Positions 33,373 to 44,339 of a stretch of DNA of 64,000 nt are shown piece by piece. The first letter of the stretch is position 1. Each line of letters begins with the position of its first letter. The notes below the pieces were generated by a model. The model saw only the letters and a list, made by a program, of their open reading frames with translations. It did not search any database and had not been told where the DNA came from. A program made the position numbers and the translations under genes. The stretch is from Pythium myriotylum (lineage: Eukaryota; Oomycota; Peronosporomycetes; Pythiales; Pythiaceae), in the NCBI GenBank assembly GCA_023091665.1, contig JALJCQ010000006.1, forward strand, positions 434,001-498,000, in the 5' to 3' direction.

Positions 33373-34620
33373 GTGAAGTCTATTGAGTTTATTCTGACGG
33401 CCGAGATCCTCTGGAGCTCCGCAACAAGCTTGCCTCAAGCAGCGGTGGACAACGACTGGCGTGACATTACGGTCATCGGCGATAGTGCGCTCATCATCTG
33501 TCAAATGCGCGACTACTGCGCACCCCACAACGACCACCTTCGTCAACGCTACCGTAAAGCCAGGCCCTAGCAGTCTGCTAGGGCGTCCGATAGTGGCATC
33601 ATCATGTGAGAGCTCACAATACCAGGGCCGACGCCTTGGCAAACCACGCGATGGACACAAGCGCTACGAAGGGGTAGTCATCGTAGCTCTCGCCCACGAC
33701 ACCGATCCTCGGATTCGTTTGACTGCTGCGAACAGCCTCGCAGATGCGACAACCACGAAAATCCAAGCCATGTACCACGGCCTTCTCCTTCGACTTCAAG
33801 CCGCGCTCGACAACGGCTAGAGCGACATCACTATTGTTGGAGATCGCGCGCTGCTCTACTGAACCCCGTGAACGGAACGTTGACCCACTGTAACACAGCA
33901 TAGAGTCACAGCTATTAGAATACATTAATTGCGCTCAACATTCTCCAACTTTATCATCAACACGCGCTCCCAGTCACCTCCATCACCCAACGGACAGCTG
34001 TCACACGGACCTGCCCCAGCTCGTCGCCTCGGACTTACACCCCTGGCTCCTTCGCCATGTTGACCCACGGTAACGAGAATAGCACAAAGAGCTACAGCTA
34101 TTAGAGTACAGTAATTGCGCTCAATAGACTTCACGGTGAATTGGAGCTCCGCGACCAACCTGCCGGACCCACTGGCCACCAACAATCGCGCGGAATATCG
34201 AGGCCTCATAGACGGCCTCCAAGCGGCGGTGCACAACGACTGGCGTGACATTACGGTCATCGGGGACAGCGCGCTTATCGTCCGTCAAATGCGAGATTAT
34301 CGTCCACCCCGCAACGCCCAGCTTCGCCAACTCTACACGACAGCCCGGCGCCTAGCCGATCTCGTGGGTGTCCGCCAGTGGCACTACCACGTGCGAGCCC
34401 ACAATACCATGGTCGACACCTTGGCAAACCATGCGATGGACACAAGCAACACGAACCACGTCCATCACCCCACGGACAGGCCCTGCCACACGGACCTGCC
34501 CCAGCTCGTCGCCTCCGACTTACAACCTTGGCTTCTCAGCCAAGTTGACCCACGGTAATGAGGAACGCATAGAGCTCCAGCTATTAGAGTACAGTAATTG
34601 CGCTCAATAGACTTCACCTT
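33373..34620 (+). pseudogene. LINE RNase H fragments and stacked LINE 3' ends
   Basis: 33373-33830 is the mirror of the fragment at 24805-25256. 34115-34558 encodes the last 147 codons of the same protein type in one open frame: NRAEYRGLIDGLQAA (second acidic residue), VIGDSALIVRQMRDYRPPRN, YHVRAHNTMVDTLANHAMD. Three LINE 3' ends can be seen by the shared ATTGCGCTCAA...CTTC(A/T) tail at about 33930, 34110 and 34598. The last ends in TTCATCATCATC. Confidence 0.75.
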
Positions 34621-34646
34621 CATCATCATCAGACTTCACGGTGAAG

Positions 34647-34681
34647 TATCGATGAAGGTGAAGTCTTCACCTTCATCGATA
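34647..34681. repeat. 16-bp hairpin at LINE tail junction
   Basis: TATCGATGAAGGTGAA and TTCACCTTCATCGATA are inverted around GTC, directly after a LINE 3' tail of related sequence. It looks like two LINE-tail-like sequences meeting head on. Confidence 0.85.
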
Positions 34682-35009
34682 ATGAAGAAGTCTACTATGC
34701 GTAGTTTATGTACTCGAATAGCTGGGGTGCGCTGTCCGTCAGTACTGCTTTCAAATAGCAGTATGACGATTCTTCTGGATTCTCCTGCTCCAGAAGAAAC
34801 ATTTTTACTTTCACACTTCAATGCGTGTGGCGAGCGCATGACGTAGGCTATGCTGCGGAACGTTTGGACCATCCATTCGGAAAACCTGCGCAGTCAAACT
34901 TAAATTGGTCGCCCCGTCACCAAAGTCTGCTGATCTATGGAGGGACTGACGTACCCAACACACGTCGCAGAATGTACCCATGTGAAGACTTGACACATGT
35001 GATGATGAT

Positions 35010-35180
35010 GAAGCTGAAGTCTATTGAGCGCATTAGTTGTACTCTAATAGCGAGGGGCCCTGCGCCATCTCCTGTACTTTACCGTGGGTCAACCTGGCTG
35101 GCAAGTCAGGGCTGTAAGTCAGAGGGCGTGAGCCGTGGTAAGTCTGCGTGGCAGACTTGGCCTGTGGGATGATGGGCGGT
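35010..35180 (-). pseudogene. LINE 3' end, reversed
   Basis: The minus strand reads like the C-terminus and 3' UTR of the LINEs at 34115 and 46854 (CAGGTTGACCCACGGTAAA, then ATTAGAGTACAACTAATGCG and GAAGTCT/TCATCATC reversed). Only the 3' end is present. Confidence 0.6.
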
Positions 35181-35670
35181 ACTGGATTGCTCAGTGTCCA
35201 TCGGGTGGGCTGCCAGAGCTCTCACCGTGGTGTTGTGGGCTCGGGGCTGATGTGAATCTAAATGCAGAGGGTTGTCTTAGTTGCCAGGGCGGGCAATTGG
35301 TAAGTGTGGCTGCCCTGGCGAGGAGTTCGGAGCCCGCCCCTTTGGGTGGCTCCTACGTCTCTTCTTTTTATTCTAAAATTAATATAGTATAGTTACCCTA
35401 ATACATGTAACCGGTTAACCACGGTTATCTTCCCGGTTCACCTCTAGTTAACTAATCAGAGTCGTCCATGTGGATGATCCAATCAGAGACCATTATGATG
35501 GGTGATAACCGCAGGTCCACTCACTTCGGTTACACTCATCCCTTCCACAAGGAAACGCTTCGTTGACTCTTCTGACGGTTTCATTGTCGGAAGATCGGTG
35601 TCTTCGTCAAGTGGAGTGCAAGCGTCTCGTCTCGGTAGTCTTGTCTGTTGTTTGCTTCGGCTGACTCAGC

Positions 35671-36519
35671 ATGGCATGGACGTTAAGATCAAAGAAACTG
35701 CCACCTGGAGCTGTCAAGTGGATCAAAGGGTCGCCGGCGTACAAGGTGTTTCGGGTCGTCGACCGTATCGGCGGAATGTACAAGGTCAAGTAGGTCGGCG
35801 GGTCTTGGACGTACGAACCTGTGACCCGCATCCGTGAAGACTTGACCCAAGAGGGAGGCGAGTTCCTCTTCGAAGCCTGTGACCTGTGGATTGCTGCCGG
35901 TCGCGTCGGCGACTTCGAGACGTTCTACAACACACTTGATGACTCAGACGGCATGACTGCCGACGAAGATGGACTTTGAGGTTTCACGGCTGTCCGCACC
36001 GCTGTCCGCCTTCTCGGTGATGCGGATGACGTTACGCGCGAAGTTGTCACCCGTTTCATGGAGACGTCTCGAGCTGTCCACCGTCGTGACGTGACCAAGG
36101 GTGTGCCGTTTCGGGTGTTAGCTGCCTTCGTCCGTTTTGCCACTCGGGCAGGTTCTTGCCTTGATTCGTCCGTCTTCTCCCAGAACCTCTTGACCAATTC
36201 GATTACTGGTCTAGATCAGTTACTTGAGTTTCCATTCGAAGATGGTGTATACGTTGTAGGGGCGTATAACTGTTACAAAGTTGGACGTTGTTTTGCACTC
36301 CTCGTCAACGGGCCTAATCGGCTCCTTTTTGACGAGGAGACTGGTGTGGTCCCATGCAGGTCATTGGATCCACAGCGTTGGTTTCATTGCTCGCGCGCAG
36401 TTCAACTGATAGGAACCCAACATTCACAGAATAGACACCGCTCTTCTGATTCCATTCGTTTGTTTGCTTTTTTTTCACACCCACTTTTGTTTTCGTGGTA
36501 TTTCTTGAAGAGTCACTAA
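35671..36519 (+). pseudogene. Unrecognised protein, decayed ORF
   Basis: One frame runs about 280 codons from an ATG at 35671 with only two in-frame stops, a TAG near 35782 and a TGA near 35977. Recognisable phrases are GAVKWIKGSPAYKVFRVVDR, FLFEACDLWIAAGRVGDFE and FALLVNGPNRLLFDEETG. I do not recognise the family. Its composition is ordinary globular protein, and it lies beside the 3' end of the Gypsy element but on the opposite strand, so it may be an element-borne accessory gene or an unrelated host pseudogene. Confidence 0.5.
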
Positions 36520-36615
36520 AGTCGCAGTGACCTTGTCACAATCTTGTCACTCGGTTGAAGCACACTAGGGTTTGGGCAAAATTAGATATCTTCCGGTCGG
36601 TTTGAGTCAGGTAAT

Positions 36616-36990
36616 TTACGAATTTCTTCGCCGCCTTTTTCTCAAGACTTGCTGAGAATTTTCTCGGGAACTTTCGAAGTCGGAAATTAGTCCGTGGACT
36701 TGAGACAAGTTCTCCTCGGGTTCCCAAGTAGCTTTCTCTTCACCCTCCCATCGAACAAGGTATTGTACTTGGGTTTTCCGCTTGCGCTTCCCAACAATAG
36801 CTTCGACGAGTTGTCCTTCGGCGCCATCAGCTAGAAGTACCGTTGGGGGCTTGGATAGCCGATTCTTCTCAGCGTATGGTTTCAAAGAAGCAGTGTTAAA
36901 CACGGGGTGAAGGCGGGTTCACTTAGATATGTTGACTTCGTAAGCATGCTTGTGGGCCTTCCGTATGACCGTGTAAGGTCCAAACCATTT
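36616..36990 (-). pseudogene. Gypsy integrase tail and chromodomain
   Basis: The minus strand reads KLGPKWFGPYTVIRKAHKHA (integrase C-terminal GPY motif), a stop near 36920, then, after NTASLKPYAEKN, a chromodomain VEAIVGKRKRKTQVQYLVRW ... WEPEENL. Chromodomains target chromovirus-type Gypsy integrases to modified histones. The frame ends at 36616. Confidence 0.8.
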
Positions 36991-37004
36991 CGGACCGAGC
37001 TTTG

Positions 37005-37690
37005 ACGCTTGATCTGCCGAAGACGAAGTCCGGTTATGACTCCATCTGGGTTGTCGTAGATCGCCTCACGAAACGTACACACTTCGTTCCCACGCGCAAG
37101 TCCATAACTGCCGAAGATGTTGCAAAGCTTTTCATTCAACACATTTTCCGCCATCACGGCATGTCAGCGACTATCGTGTCCGATAGAGACACGAAGTTCA
37201 CGTCTGACTTTTGGAGTGAACTATTCAAGACTATCGGTACCAAGCTAAAAATGACTGTGGCTCATCGTGCCCAGGCAGATGGCCAGACCGAGCGACAGAA
37301 TCGTACTCTCGAAGAATATCTCCGTGCGTTTGTGAACCCGCACCAGAATGATTGAGACGAACACCTTGCGACTGCTGAGTTCGCAATCAACAGCACAGTC
37401 AACTCCAGCTTGAAGATGTCACCATTCGAAGCGGATTTAGGTTACAAACCACGACATCCACTGACCATGCTGCATGGCCAAGTCACCGGTCGAAAGCAAC
37501 GCGGAGCTATTGAATTCTACGATCAGCAAGTCTTCAATCTGAAGCGTTGCCAGGGCACTTAGCGACGCCCAAGAACGGATGCGCAATGCTTACAACGAAG
37601 GTCGCCACGAACAAGTATTTGAAATCGGTGACAAAGTCATGATTGCTGCCAAGCGCTTTGAAAATGCACACACAGGTCGACCGAACTCAA
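37005..37690 (+). pseudogene. Gypsy integrase core, inverted in place
   Basis: The plus strand encodes DLPKTKSGYDSIWVVVDRLT, DRDTKFTSDFWSE, AHRAQADGQTERQNRTLEEY: the DDE integrase core with its second Asp (SDRDTKF) and Glu (ERQNRTLEEY region). It then runs through AEFAINSTVNSS to FEIGDKVMIAAKRFENAHTG. A TGA (37354-37356) and a TAG (37559-37561) interrupt it. All other pol domains lie on the minus strand, so this ~690 bp segment is flipped. The short inverted CTTGA/TCAAG motif sits at the two edges. Confidence 0.88.
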
Positions 37691-37699
37691 GAATAAAAT

Positions 37700-39367
37700 C
37701 CATGGAGATGTCTTGCCACCGCGCATCAGTGGATCCAGTAAACCGGGTGGCTTCGACAAACGTGGCTTGTTTCGTCGGCACGACTCACAGTCATTGATGT
37801 AGGCCTGGATTGTGCGAAGCATACGTGGCCAATACCATTCTGCTGCGAGTTTTAGGTACGTGCGTTCGGCGCCTGGGTGACCGCCATACTGTGTGTCGTG
37901 AGCCTCGGATATGATCTTGTGTTGCACTTTCCGTAGGTTTGGTACGAAGATCCGTGATGTCTCATCACTAGGGCCTTGGTAGAGGATAAACCCGTCTTGT
38001 TCGGAAAATTGGCGGAACTCTTTAGACTTCGTTCGCTGTTTCCATGGCTGTTCTTGTGATCGTTGAGCTATGGCTCGCAGGATCAACTGGGCGTGCTTGT
38101 CCTTCTTGTACCCGTCCTTGATTTCTTTCAATATGGGGTCAGAAACCCGGGATTCCGATAAGTCTAGATAGAAGCCAGTCTCACTGAAACTTGGGAAGGA
38201 GAGATCATGAAATTCCTTCGTCTCTGGCTTCAAGTCGGGTCGTCGGCTCAACGCATCGGCAATTCCATTCTTTGCACCTGGTAAGTATGCGAATGTGGGC
38301 TGATACTCTGCGAGGATATCGTACCACCGAGCGAGTTGACGGTTCGCCATCTTCAGTGTGAAGATGCCTTCAAGGCTTTTGTGATCTGTTTCAATCATGA
38401 CCGGTTTGTCAAGACAGTAGATGCGGAAGCTGGCTAGTGAATGAACAATAGCTAGTAGCTCTTGCTGTTGTGTTGGATATTTCAACTCGGCTGGTTTCAT
38501 CTTTCGGCTTGTAAACGCGATTGGTCTTTCGATGCCATTGACGACTTGGAATAGCACACCTCCCACAGCAAAATTACTGGCGTCGGTACGAAGGTGCATT
38601 TGCTTCGTGAAGTCTGGTAAGTGTAGGACAGGTGTCCGACATAAGCGTGATTTCAGTTCTTTGAAGCAACGGACGTGCTGCTCCGTCAGCTTGATTTTGG
38701 GGTTCTTCCGATCTTTGTGCTTGGGCAGTCCAAACAGTGGTGCTGTGAGGTCGGCATACTGATGGCAGAATCTCTGAACATAACCTGTTAAACCTAGGAA
38801 GCTCTGTAGTTCATCTTGGGTTCGCGGTACTGGCCAATCTCGAATGGTTTGTACCTTATCCGGGTCAATTCGAACTCCGCTTCGGCCAACAAAATCACCG
38901 AGCCATGGGATCTCTTCAGCATAGAACACACACTTTGAGAGCTTCACGTATAACTTGTGTTCCTTCAGTACTTCCAGTACTTCGCGGAGTGCTTCGACAT
39001 GCACATTGACATCCTTCGACTTCGTGAAAACGTACAAATCATCGTAGAACGTTCTCGTATGTGGAAGATGCTTGAAGTAGCTTGATGTTAATCTGTGCAT
39101 CGTTGCGGGTGCATTGCTGACACCCATCGGTAGCACTAGGTACTCCCATAACCCGTTCGGTGCTTGAAACGCCGTATACTTGATGTCTTCTTCCTTCATC
39201 CGAATTTGGTAGTAGGCTGACATCAGATCCATTGTGGAGAAGTAGCAAGCACCGGCCATCGCGTCGAAAACATCTTCTTTGCGTGTCATCGGCACACTTT
39301 GTCTGATTGTGTTCGAGTTCAAAACGCGATAGTCATGCACGATTCTCCATCCAACCGGCTTGCGCAC
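37700..39367 (-). pseudogene. Gypsy RT, RNase H and integrase zinc finger
   Basis: A long open frame with RT landmarks WRIVHDYRVLN, FSTMDLMSAYYQI, LPMGVSNAPATM and TFYDDLYVF (catalytic DD intact). RNase H follows with LRTDASNFAVGG, ETDHKSLEGIF and DALSRRPD, then the HHCC finger of integrase (GGHPGAERTYLKL ... NDCESCRRNK). Near 37725 a small deletion shifts the frame just before the start of the integrase core, and at about 37695 the inverted segment begins. Confidence 0.9.
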
Positions 39368-40559
39368 ACAGAACGTTGGTGCGGCATGTGGTGATGCTTG
39401 GTCGAATGAGACCTTTACTGACCATCTCCTTCACCCATCGGATGATCTCGGCTTGCTGTTCGGGTGATTGGCGCCATTGTGGTCGATGCATCGCGATATT
39501 TGGATCCTTCACATCGATTCGATGTTCGATGTCGCGTGCTGCAGGGAGTCCGTCGGGAAGTTCGGGTTTGAAGACACTGTCTGCGTAGTTGATTAACATC
39601 TCGTACGCGGGATTGTTCTTGAATGTTTTCCAATCCGTGTCTAGGTAACGACGTGCTTTTGCCGTTCCTAAATTGTCTGGTACATCGGATCTTGTATCTC
39701 TCGAGGTTCCCACTTTCAGTTCCCGTTGAATGTGTCTGATCGTAGCGTTGGTGAGGACTAACATGAAGTCTTGTTCGGAGTTATCCGACTTGATTCGAAG
39801 AAACTTCTTCAACTTCTTTCTTGTGATGAACTTCGTGTGCACACCTTTCTCATCCACAATTCCGATTGTGAACATTTTCTCAACCATGGTTCCGTTCCTC
39901 CTTAGTGAAGTTTTACCGTCCTCAACTGAGAGCTTCGACGTAGTTTCACTTAGCAACTCATTCGAATCTGGCACGGCGGCTCTACAGGAATCACGGCCTA
40001 AAGCTGGCAAGGGTTTTCCTTGTGCGGCACTGTGAAGCCCGGAGCCATTCGCCGGACTGCTGTCTTCGGATGGCTTTTGTTCCACTATACCTTGCCCTTC
40101 AGTTGAGGCTTCCTTCACTGTTAGTTCCTTCCTTTTCCGATCATTCTTTGGTTGCTTATCTTCAAAGTACGGCATTCCAAGGATGCAGTCGAATTCCTCG
40201 GGTATATCATACACAATTGCGACACCTTCGTAGAGAGGTTGCTTTTCTTCTAGTCCAATTGGTATCTTCGCGATCTCCAGCTCGGTTTGAACACTATTGT
40301 TGTTACCGAGTTTGATTGTCACAGTACGATCCTTGAATTTCACTGTGTCCATTTGGTGTTGCGAGACGAACTTTCGTGCAATGTAGTTCGTAGTAGCTCC
40401 AGTGTCAAGTAACAGCTTTGCTTCTATCCCCGTTGTGCCTGTCGCGATCTGGCCGTTGAGTACACACAAGGGCGCTGATCGGAACTCGAGAGGTTTATCG
40501 CAAAGGAGATTCAGATTGATGTTATCAACACTTTCTCCGTCTTGCGATGACTCTTCCAC
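39333..40559 (-). pseudogene. Gypsy protease region
   Basis: 408 codons with the aspartic protease motif LLLDTGATTNYIAR at about residues 50-63, a long linker and then DIEHRIDVKDPNI and VKEMVSKGLIRPS leading into RT. A one-base shift near 39395 breaks the join to the RT frame. Confidence 0.82.
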
Positions 40560-40573
40560 GCCAGATACCTCTT

Positions 40574-41488
40574 CTACTGACGTAGAGTACCGTTTCCCTG
40601 ATCCCTGTCCTTGTTCTTCAAGAAGTAGCAGTCACGCTTATAGTGTCCAACCTTCTTGCAGTGATGGCATACGACTTGTTTCTTGTTGTCTTCAGGCTTC
40701 TTCTCGAATGTGGGTTTGAACCGGCCACCGCCCCTAACTTTCTTTCCGTGGGTATTTCCCTGGTAGACCGGTCTCTTGCCGCTTTCGGAGGAGTCAGGAC
40801 GGGTCATGGTGTCTCTACGCTTGTTGGAATCATCGAAGTGAGCAATTTCAAACTTCGTTGCCAGATCCATGGCTTCCTCTAGTGTCGTCGGGTTCTCCAG
40901 TTTAAGATAAGCTCGGACCTTGGGTTTCAGACCAGTAACGTAGTTGCTGATCTGGTCGAGTTCATCCATAGACTCGACGCGGAAAATCATCTCCGAGAAT
41001 TTCCCGTTGTAGTCTTCGATATCACCAAGCTGCTTGATCTTTCGAAGATTCAGGCGCAAGTTGGCTTGGTAGTTTGATACCTCAAACTGGCTCAGGGTGC
41101 ACTGGCAAAAGTACTCCCAAGTTTGTTCTTCCCGCGGGGTTGAGCTTGACCACTTGAGATACCATCCGGCAGCGGCTCCTGTCATAGCTGTACTGGCAAT
41201 CTCGGGGATTAGACGATTATCGTCGGTGACCTGATGCCCGTTAATGCGGCAAGCGGATGCAACGCGGAAGAGCCATTGACGTGCGTCTTCGCCGCGCTTA
41301 CCCCCAAACGTTTGCATTCCGGTTGGCACGCGGCATGCGCTTTTGTTTTCGCTGGGTCTCGCTGGCGTCGCCATGATCGCTTGCTGGGTCGCTAGCTGGG
41401 CAGCTTGATGAGCAGCTTGGAGGGCTGCTTCTTGTTCAGCTTGCTTTTCTTCCAACGTTGCGATGGTTGCTTGGAGCGTCTCGTTCAT
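40574..41488 (-). CDS. Gypsy Gag with CCHC zinc knuckle
   Basis: A 304-codon intact frame: N-terminal Gln/Ala-rich coiled coil (EKQAEQEAALQAAHQAAQLA), a capsid-like central part (GEDARQWLFRVASACR, TWEYFCQCTLSQFE, YVTGLKPKVRAYL), a basic region and a CHHCKKVGHYKRDC zinc knuckle before the stop. Protease follows 14 bp further on in another frame. It would package the element RNA; the rest of the element is broken. Confidence 0.85.
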   Translation of the reverse strand: MNETLQATIATLEEKQAEQEAALQAAHQAAQLATQQAIMATPARPSENKSACRVPTGMQTFGGKRGEDARQWLFRVASACRINGHQVTDDNRLIPEIASTAMTGAAAGWYLKWSSSTPREEQTWEYFCQCTLSQFEVSNYQANLRLNLRKIKQLGDIEDYNGKFSEMIFRVESMDELDQISNYVTGLKPKVRAYLKLENPTTLEEAMDLATKFEIAHFDDSNKRRDTMTRPDSSESGKRPVYQGNTHGKKVRGGGRFKPTFEKKPEDNKKQVVCHHCKKVGHYKRDCYFLKNKDRDQGNGTLRQ

Positions 41489-41514
41489 GGTCTTCAGTTC
41501 ACTGGTAGTTGTTC

Positions 41515-42007
41515 CACGGGGACGTCGCTCTGTGCACTCCGACAGTGTCTGCTAATCGTCGGGCTGTGTTGAACAGCCTGCGTATAGCGTCATTTTTGGG
41601 CGGCCTGTAGTCGCGTAGTTGACGCAAGATGAGTGCACTGTCTCCAATGACGGTTAGTCCGTGCCATCCGTTCGTCTCCGCTACCCGTAGGCCGTCGATA
41701 AGTCCTCTGTAGTTCGCTTGATGATGAGTAGTCATGGGTTCAGCAATCCAGGTGGCCGAGCTCCAGTGAACGGCAGGGAGGGGCTCCGCAGCCGAGGATG
41801 CTACGACGAGAGCGCCGACTCCCCTTGGTCCCAGTTTGCCACCTGGAGATCCTCCGAAGAGGAGAGCACGTGCCGGCTCCGCAAGCGCGGCAATGTGTAC
41901 GGTCGTTTCCTCCGTCGTCTCGACGAGGGTGTTGAAGCGGTGGATGATGCTCGCGGCATGTGGCGGCGTGTCCGGATCTCTGTCGAGTCGATACTGGAGT
42001 GTGTCGA
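41515..42007 (-). pseudogene. LINE RNase H, downstream half of split LINE
   Basis: The minus strand encodes LDTLQYRLDRDPDTPPHAAS, then LLFGGSPGGKLGPRGVGALV, HQANYRGLIDGLRVAE, VIGDSALILRQLRDYRPPKN and ARRLADTVGV before being cut off at the Gypsy edge. The matching upstream half (ending RRVLDT) is at 49558-49735 on the same strand. The hAT element lies between, with GTGTCGAG duplicated at both junctions. Confidence 0.8.
42000..42007. repeat. hAT target-site duplication, left
   Basis: GTGTCGAG directly before CAGGGGTG; the same eight bases are at 49558-49565 directly after the other element end. Confidence 0.85.
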
Positions 42008-42389
42008 GCAGGGGTGGGTGCAAAAATATTGCTATTGTCAGATCCAAAATATTGTTGGGGACAATTATTGATTGTTGGCCGAACACAATAGTTCACTGTT
42101 TATTGTAATATTGTATCAATATATTCCTCTTCAATATATGAAGCAGTTGGCGGTGACCCGGGTTCACCACACTGACCCGATTTCCAAATATCATATAGTA
42201 CTAGAGACCATCACCCAGGCGCTGGTGGGGGGCTCGCCCATTGGGTTTTGTTGAATACACCCCCTTTTGAAATTATTGCGGTTGGCGTTTTTGTGACATC
42301 ATGAGGCTTGAGTGACAGATGTAACGCAAATCAGTAGTTCAACATGAAATGGGACACGAGACTTGAACGTCGGAGAAAAAAAAAACAAA

Positions 42390-43597
42390 ATGCCCAAGCG
42401 GTTTTCAATCGCGGAGAAGAAGCGCAACTTGCGGGAGTACCAGCAAAATTTGCGGGGAGAGACACAATCCCAGTTCTGTTCTCGTCATGAACTTGGCATG
42501 TCAATGTTCTCTAAGTGGCTGTCCAGCGTGGACGATATCATGTCCACGCCTGATTCTCGAAGTAATTGAGATATTAATGCAGCAAGCCAGCATGGAAAGC
42601 AGCGTATTCGCGAACAGATTTTAGCTGCGGTGGCTCGAGACGAATCAGTTGACGTGACCGACGTGATGCGATGGGCTGAGCAGCTGTCTCCGCAGATATT
42701 TGACAGTGTACGAAACTACAGTTGTCGATACATGATATGCGCGCGGCTCCTGCGCGAATGTCGACCAATTTTGCCGCCAGTCGCGGACACTACTACTACT
42801 GTGGCTGATGATGACGGTGTCACGTCTGCGCGTGGAGCGAATACAGGTATGGTGGTTCGTACGACCATATATGCGAGACGTATTACATGAGTGTGCTACC
42901 AGACTCTACGTCCTCATCGAACTCTGATGCTGAAGATGATGCCGCGGACGGAGCATTAATGGGGTTCCAATACGTTGAAACCATTGTGTTCGAGAGTGTC
43001 TCCGAGAAACAGGCTCGAATTGTAGATGACGCCACGCAATGCGCTTGCACGAGTAAGATTCGCCAATATCTTGTCTTTCGCCGAGTCTAACTTTTCTTTT
43101 GAACAGTGTAATGTGGTTCTGACTGTGCAAATCGGCTCTTACAGCTAGAGTGTGGTGTGTGGAACTACAGGGCTCTAGCTTGCTCTAATCGTATGGTTCA
43201 GGTCGGGAGCTCATATCTCTTCCAGCTTGAAGTATTCAAGACTTGTTATACTGGACTGGGACTTCGTAGTCGAGTCGACATTCCTGCCGATGAGTTCGTG
43301 ATAGAGTACGTTGGCGACTATGTGTCCGTAGAAACAGTTCGGGCCAAGAAGGAAAACTTCAAGTACACGTACCTTTTCTCAACGGCGAATGGTTTCGGCA
43401 TCGACGCAAGACCCTACGGCAATCTCTCAAGATTTGTAAATCACAGTTGTAACAACAACTTAGTTGAAATGAAGCAAGTCGTTCGCGGAGTAACCCGCAT
43501 CGCGCTCGTGTCCCGTCGATTTGTGGCTGCAGGAGAAGAGCTTACTCTTTATTACAACATGCGCAATTTTGCCTGCGCTTGCTCTAGGTGCCGCTAA
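42390..43597 (+). pseudogene. HTH plus AWS/SET domain methyltransferase-like gene
   Basis: Exon 1 (42390-42846) starts MPKRFSIAEKKRNLREYQQN, a basic helix-turn-helix-like region, and is broken by a TGA at 42567-42569. Introns of about 55 bp are inferred at 42847-42902 (GTATGG...AG) and 43053-43106 (GTAAGA...CAG). Exon 3 encodes CGSDCANRLLQLEC (AWS type), then the SET core: GLGLRSRVDIPADEFVIEYV, RPYGNLSRFVNHSCNNN, EELTLYYN and post-SET CACSRCR. The NHSC and Tyr catalytic motifs are intact. The second splice junction gives an immediate TAA, a second lesion unless splicing differs. SET2/ASH1-like enzymes methylate histone H3; the role here is inferred. Confidence 0.75.
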
Positions 43598-43775
43598 AAC
43601 ATTCAAGATTTGTTAGTTTGATATACTATCTACGGTTGTCTAGAAGATATGCCGTGACTATCCGTTCATACAATACCCCGCATGGCTATGGTCGTGTCTG
43701 ATGTGTCCGTTAGTATTTGTGAGACAGGGGTTGGGTTTGTCCAGGCGCCTTTGCGCCACTCAGAGATTTCACATC

Positions 43776-44339
43776 ATGAACGCAGGACAAGACCTTCAGC
43801 TTCGAACCCAAGGCTTCATTCGTGTCATGGTCGACATGACGGATGCCGAGATCGCGTCAGCCGTCGCGTTTTGTCGGCGTCTTTCGTATCACTCCATTTT
43901 CCGCGTGGTGGGAGATCCTCCTGACGACTCGTTTCGTCTACAAGCGGACTTCTCTCGAATGGATCACCGAGTTGAGCGTCTATTTGCCGCGACACAGTTT
44001 TGGCTTCCGCGTTTGTGCCCGCGATGGGAGCTATCTGGACTTGCAGCATTAAAAAGTCTACCTGGAGGTGACTTTCAAGAGCCTCATTGCGACATGGATC
44101 CTGAGGTTGTTGCTCGATGTCTTACGGAGCACGGTGTCTTCCCCGTTCGTGCGATTGTTGCCATCATGCCGGGAACCAAGCTTCGTGTTTCTAACGGGTG
44201 CTTCGGCCGCGTCAATCCTGCCAAACAGCGAGATCTCGACTTAGCGATTGGCGAGACGATTATCTTTCGTGGTGATTTGGCCCATTGTGGTTATTGTTAT
44301 GAATGCGAGAATATTCGCGTTCACTGTACGTTACGCTAG
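43776..44339 (+). CDS. 2OG-Fe(II) oxygenase-like protein in transposon
   Basis: A 187-codon frame from the ATG at 43776. DFQEPHCDMDPEVV gives an HxD pair, and IFRGDLAHCGYCYECENIRVH gives a distal His and an Arg about ten residues on, the metal and 2-oxoglutarate binding pattern of this superfamily. VRAIVAIMPGTKLRV fits the strand between them. Spacing resembles AlkB- or phage-type oxygenases, but no subfamily can be assigned. The frame stops at 44337-44339; a one-base shift would join it to the zinc-finger region at once, so the original protein may have been longer. Possible substrates (modified DNA or histone) are speculation. Confidence 0.6.
   Translation: MNAGQDLQLRTQGFIRVMVDMTDAEIASAVAFCRRLSYHSIFRVVGDPPDDSFRLQADFSRMDHRVERLFAATQFWLPRLCPRWELSGLAALKSLPGGDFQEPHCDMDPEVVARCLTEHGVFPVRAIVAIMPGTKLRVSNGCFGRVNPAKQRDLDLAIGETIIFRGDLAHCGYCYECENIRVHCTLR

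Larger units (their letters stand above)
33173..34985 (-). repeat. Right arm of inverted repeat P2
   Basis: Mirror of 24345-25456. The inner 480 bp is nearly identical; the outer block at 34680-34985 is diverged and separated from it by extra LINE 3' ends (33840-34620). Confidence 0.78.
36616..41488 (-). mobile_element. Ty3/Gypsy chromodomain retrotransposon, rearranged
   Basis: On the minus strand: gag (40574-41488), protease (39333-40559), RT-RNase H-integrase zinc finger (37700-39367) and a C-terminal chromodomain (36616-36990). The integrase core between the last two is inverted (37005-37690, plus strand). No LTR was found: only about 30 bp separate the gag ATG from LINE sequence at 41515. 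Confidence 0.88.

Noticed and set aside
24345..34985. P2 arms as the inverted terminal repeats of the DIRS element
   Set aside because: The arms contain LINE RNase H and other debris rather than DIRS ends, and a whole palindromic gene pair lies between the recombinase and the right arm.
42567..42569. In-frame TGA in the SET gene as selenocysteine
   Set aside because: No Cys/Sec motif or SECIS-like structure was seen, and a second stop and other decay exist in the same element.
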